Shown one piece after another: positions 63,358-64,000 of a stretch of 64,000 nucleotides of DNA. The stretch is taken from assembly GCA_947504205.1 (NCBI GenBank), contig CANNGL010000002.1:62001-126000 (forward strand). Reading direction: 5' to 3'. Source of the stretch: an uncultured Litoreibacter sp. GTDB taxonomy: Bacteria; Pseudomonadota; Alphaproteobacteria; Rhodobacterales; Rhodobacteraceae. A program made the position numbers and the translations under genes. The notes beneath the pieces are model-generated. The model did not search any database. It was given only the letters and a program-made list of their open reading frames with translations, and was not told where the DNA came from. The stretch's first letter is position 1; each line of letters opens with the position of its first letter.

Positions 63358-64000
63358 ATGGCCGAGATTGGGATCGGGATCCTTGGCGGCGGGTATATGG
63401 GCAAAGCGCATTCCGTTGCGATGTCTGCGGTTGGTGCGATCTTCGATACATCGCTCAGACCCAAACTGGAAATGATCTGCACCTCGACCGCTGACAGCGC
63501 CGAACGTTATCGCAAGGCCTATGGCTTCAACCGCGCAACCGCCGACTGGCAGGTCCTCGTCGAAGATCCGAAGGTGGAAGCGATCATCATCGCAACACCA
63601 CAGGAAACCCATCGCGAGATTGCTGAAGCGGCCTTTGCGTTTGGCAAACCTGTCATGTGCGAAAAACCAATGGGGTTGGGCTTGGATGACGCCACAGCAA
63701 TGGTTGCGGCGGCTGAAGCCTCGGGATGCGCCAATATGGTGGCTTATAACTACATCCGGACGCCAGCATCGCAGTTTGCCCGCAAACTGATTGCCAACGG
63801 GGAGATCGGCCAAATCACCTGGTTTCGCGGTGAGCATACGGAAGATTTCTATGCGGACCCTACCGCCCCCGGCACGTGGCGGATGCATGGTGATGCCAAC
63901 GGCTGCATCGGCGATCTGGCGCCCCATATCTTCAATGCCGCGCGCGCACTTATTGGCCCCATCGCCGAGCTGAGCGCCGTCGTCGAAACTGTGCATGAAA
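63358..64000 (+). CDS. Gfo/Idh/MocA family oxidoreductase, cut by window end
   Basis: The first 214 residues are present. The NAD-binding motif GIGILGGGYMGKAHS is at residues 5-19, and CEKPMGLG carries the catalytic Lys. NYIRTPAS and DLAPHIFNAARALIG follow as in inositol or sugar dehydrogenases of the family. GGGAGG precedes ATG 63358. It is divergent from iolD and shares the palindrome at 63316, so an inositol-isomer dehydrogenase is likely. The 3' end is outside the window. Confidence 0.86.
   Translation, partial: MAEIGIGILGGGYMGKAHSVAMSAVGAIFDTSLRPKLEMICTSTADSAERYRKAYGFNRATADWQVLVEDPKVEAIIIATPQETHREIAEAAFAFGKPVMCEKPMGLGLDDATAMVAAAEASGCANMVAYNYIRTPASQFARKLIANGEIGQITWFRGEHTEDFYADPTAPGTWRMHGDANGCIGDLAPHIFNAARALIGPIAELSAVVETVHE

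Overview
The window reads as chromosomal DNA of a marine-type alphaproteobacterium of the Rhodobacteraceae (Roseobacter group). The grounds are the gene families and their order: a MerR-controlled fadE...fadA-fadB beta-oxidation block with a YidD-family gene inside it; hom-glpX-recJ in series; a glpVSTPQU-type glycerol importer; a malic enzyme with a phosphotransacetylase tail next to prpE; and a LacI-type operator in front of the inositol genes. This placement is inference from families, not from a database search. I see no insertion sequence, prophage, CRISPR array or rRNA. Two tRNAs are present, Ala(GGC) and Glu(TTC).

Layout. 1-2.8 kb: two paralogous MAPEG membrane proteins around a small secreted protein, then lpdA. 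2.8-7.2 kb: a GntR regulator, a YgjP-type metallopeptidase, a zinc-ribbon protein with an acidic tail, tRNA-Ala, a MATE exporter and two PaaI thioesterases. 7.3-16.3 kb: two MerR paralogues and a fatty-acid oxidation block (acyl-CoA dehydrogenase, small protein, GST, YidD, membrane protein, thiolase, tandem NTF2-like protein, FadB). 16.4-23.1 kb: a degenerate Hint protein, two sulfotransferases of different families, a DMT transporter, an acyl-CoA synthetase and two poorly characterised proteins. 23.2-27.7 kb: a nucleoside salvage operon cdd-deoA-deoB-add-upp. 27.7-34.1 kb: prpE, maeB, a VOC-bicupin fusion and NAD kinase. 34.3-40.9 kb: glyA, a TetR regulator, a lipoprotein, hom, glpX, recJ and tRNA-Glu. 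41.2-47.2 kb: the glycerol ABC importer. 47.3-51.8 kb: BlaI-like repressor, M56 protease, a small protein, a PepSY-like protein and a two-component system, which together look like an envelope-sensing cluster. 51.8-63.2 kb, minus strand: iolD-iolC-iolB-aldolase-iolG followed after 58 bases by seven overlapping genes encoding a complex II-like enzyme (B, two anchors, A), a DAO-family flavoprotein and a split class I fumarase-like hydratase. 63.36 kb to the end: a divergent Gfo/Idh/MocA oxidoreductase cut by the window edge.

How the genes may work together. The strongest candidate for something not well described is the cassette at 51.8-57.7 kb: dehydrogenate a free dicarboxylate, hydrate the double bond, then possibly oxidise the hydroxy or amino acid. 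The SdhA-like subunit keeps the dicarboxylate active-site residues but has Cys where SdhA carries the His that bonds FAD. Its position directly behind the inositol genes suggests shared transcription. Also notable: the two glycerol-importer ATPases carry complementary degenerate motifs, so only one of the two ATP sites should be fully competent; and an 18-bp palindrome between maeB and the VOC-bicupin gene has a near-identical copy inside deoB.
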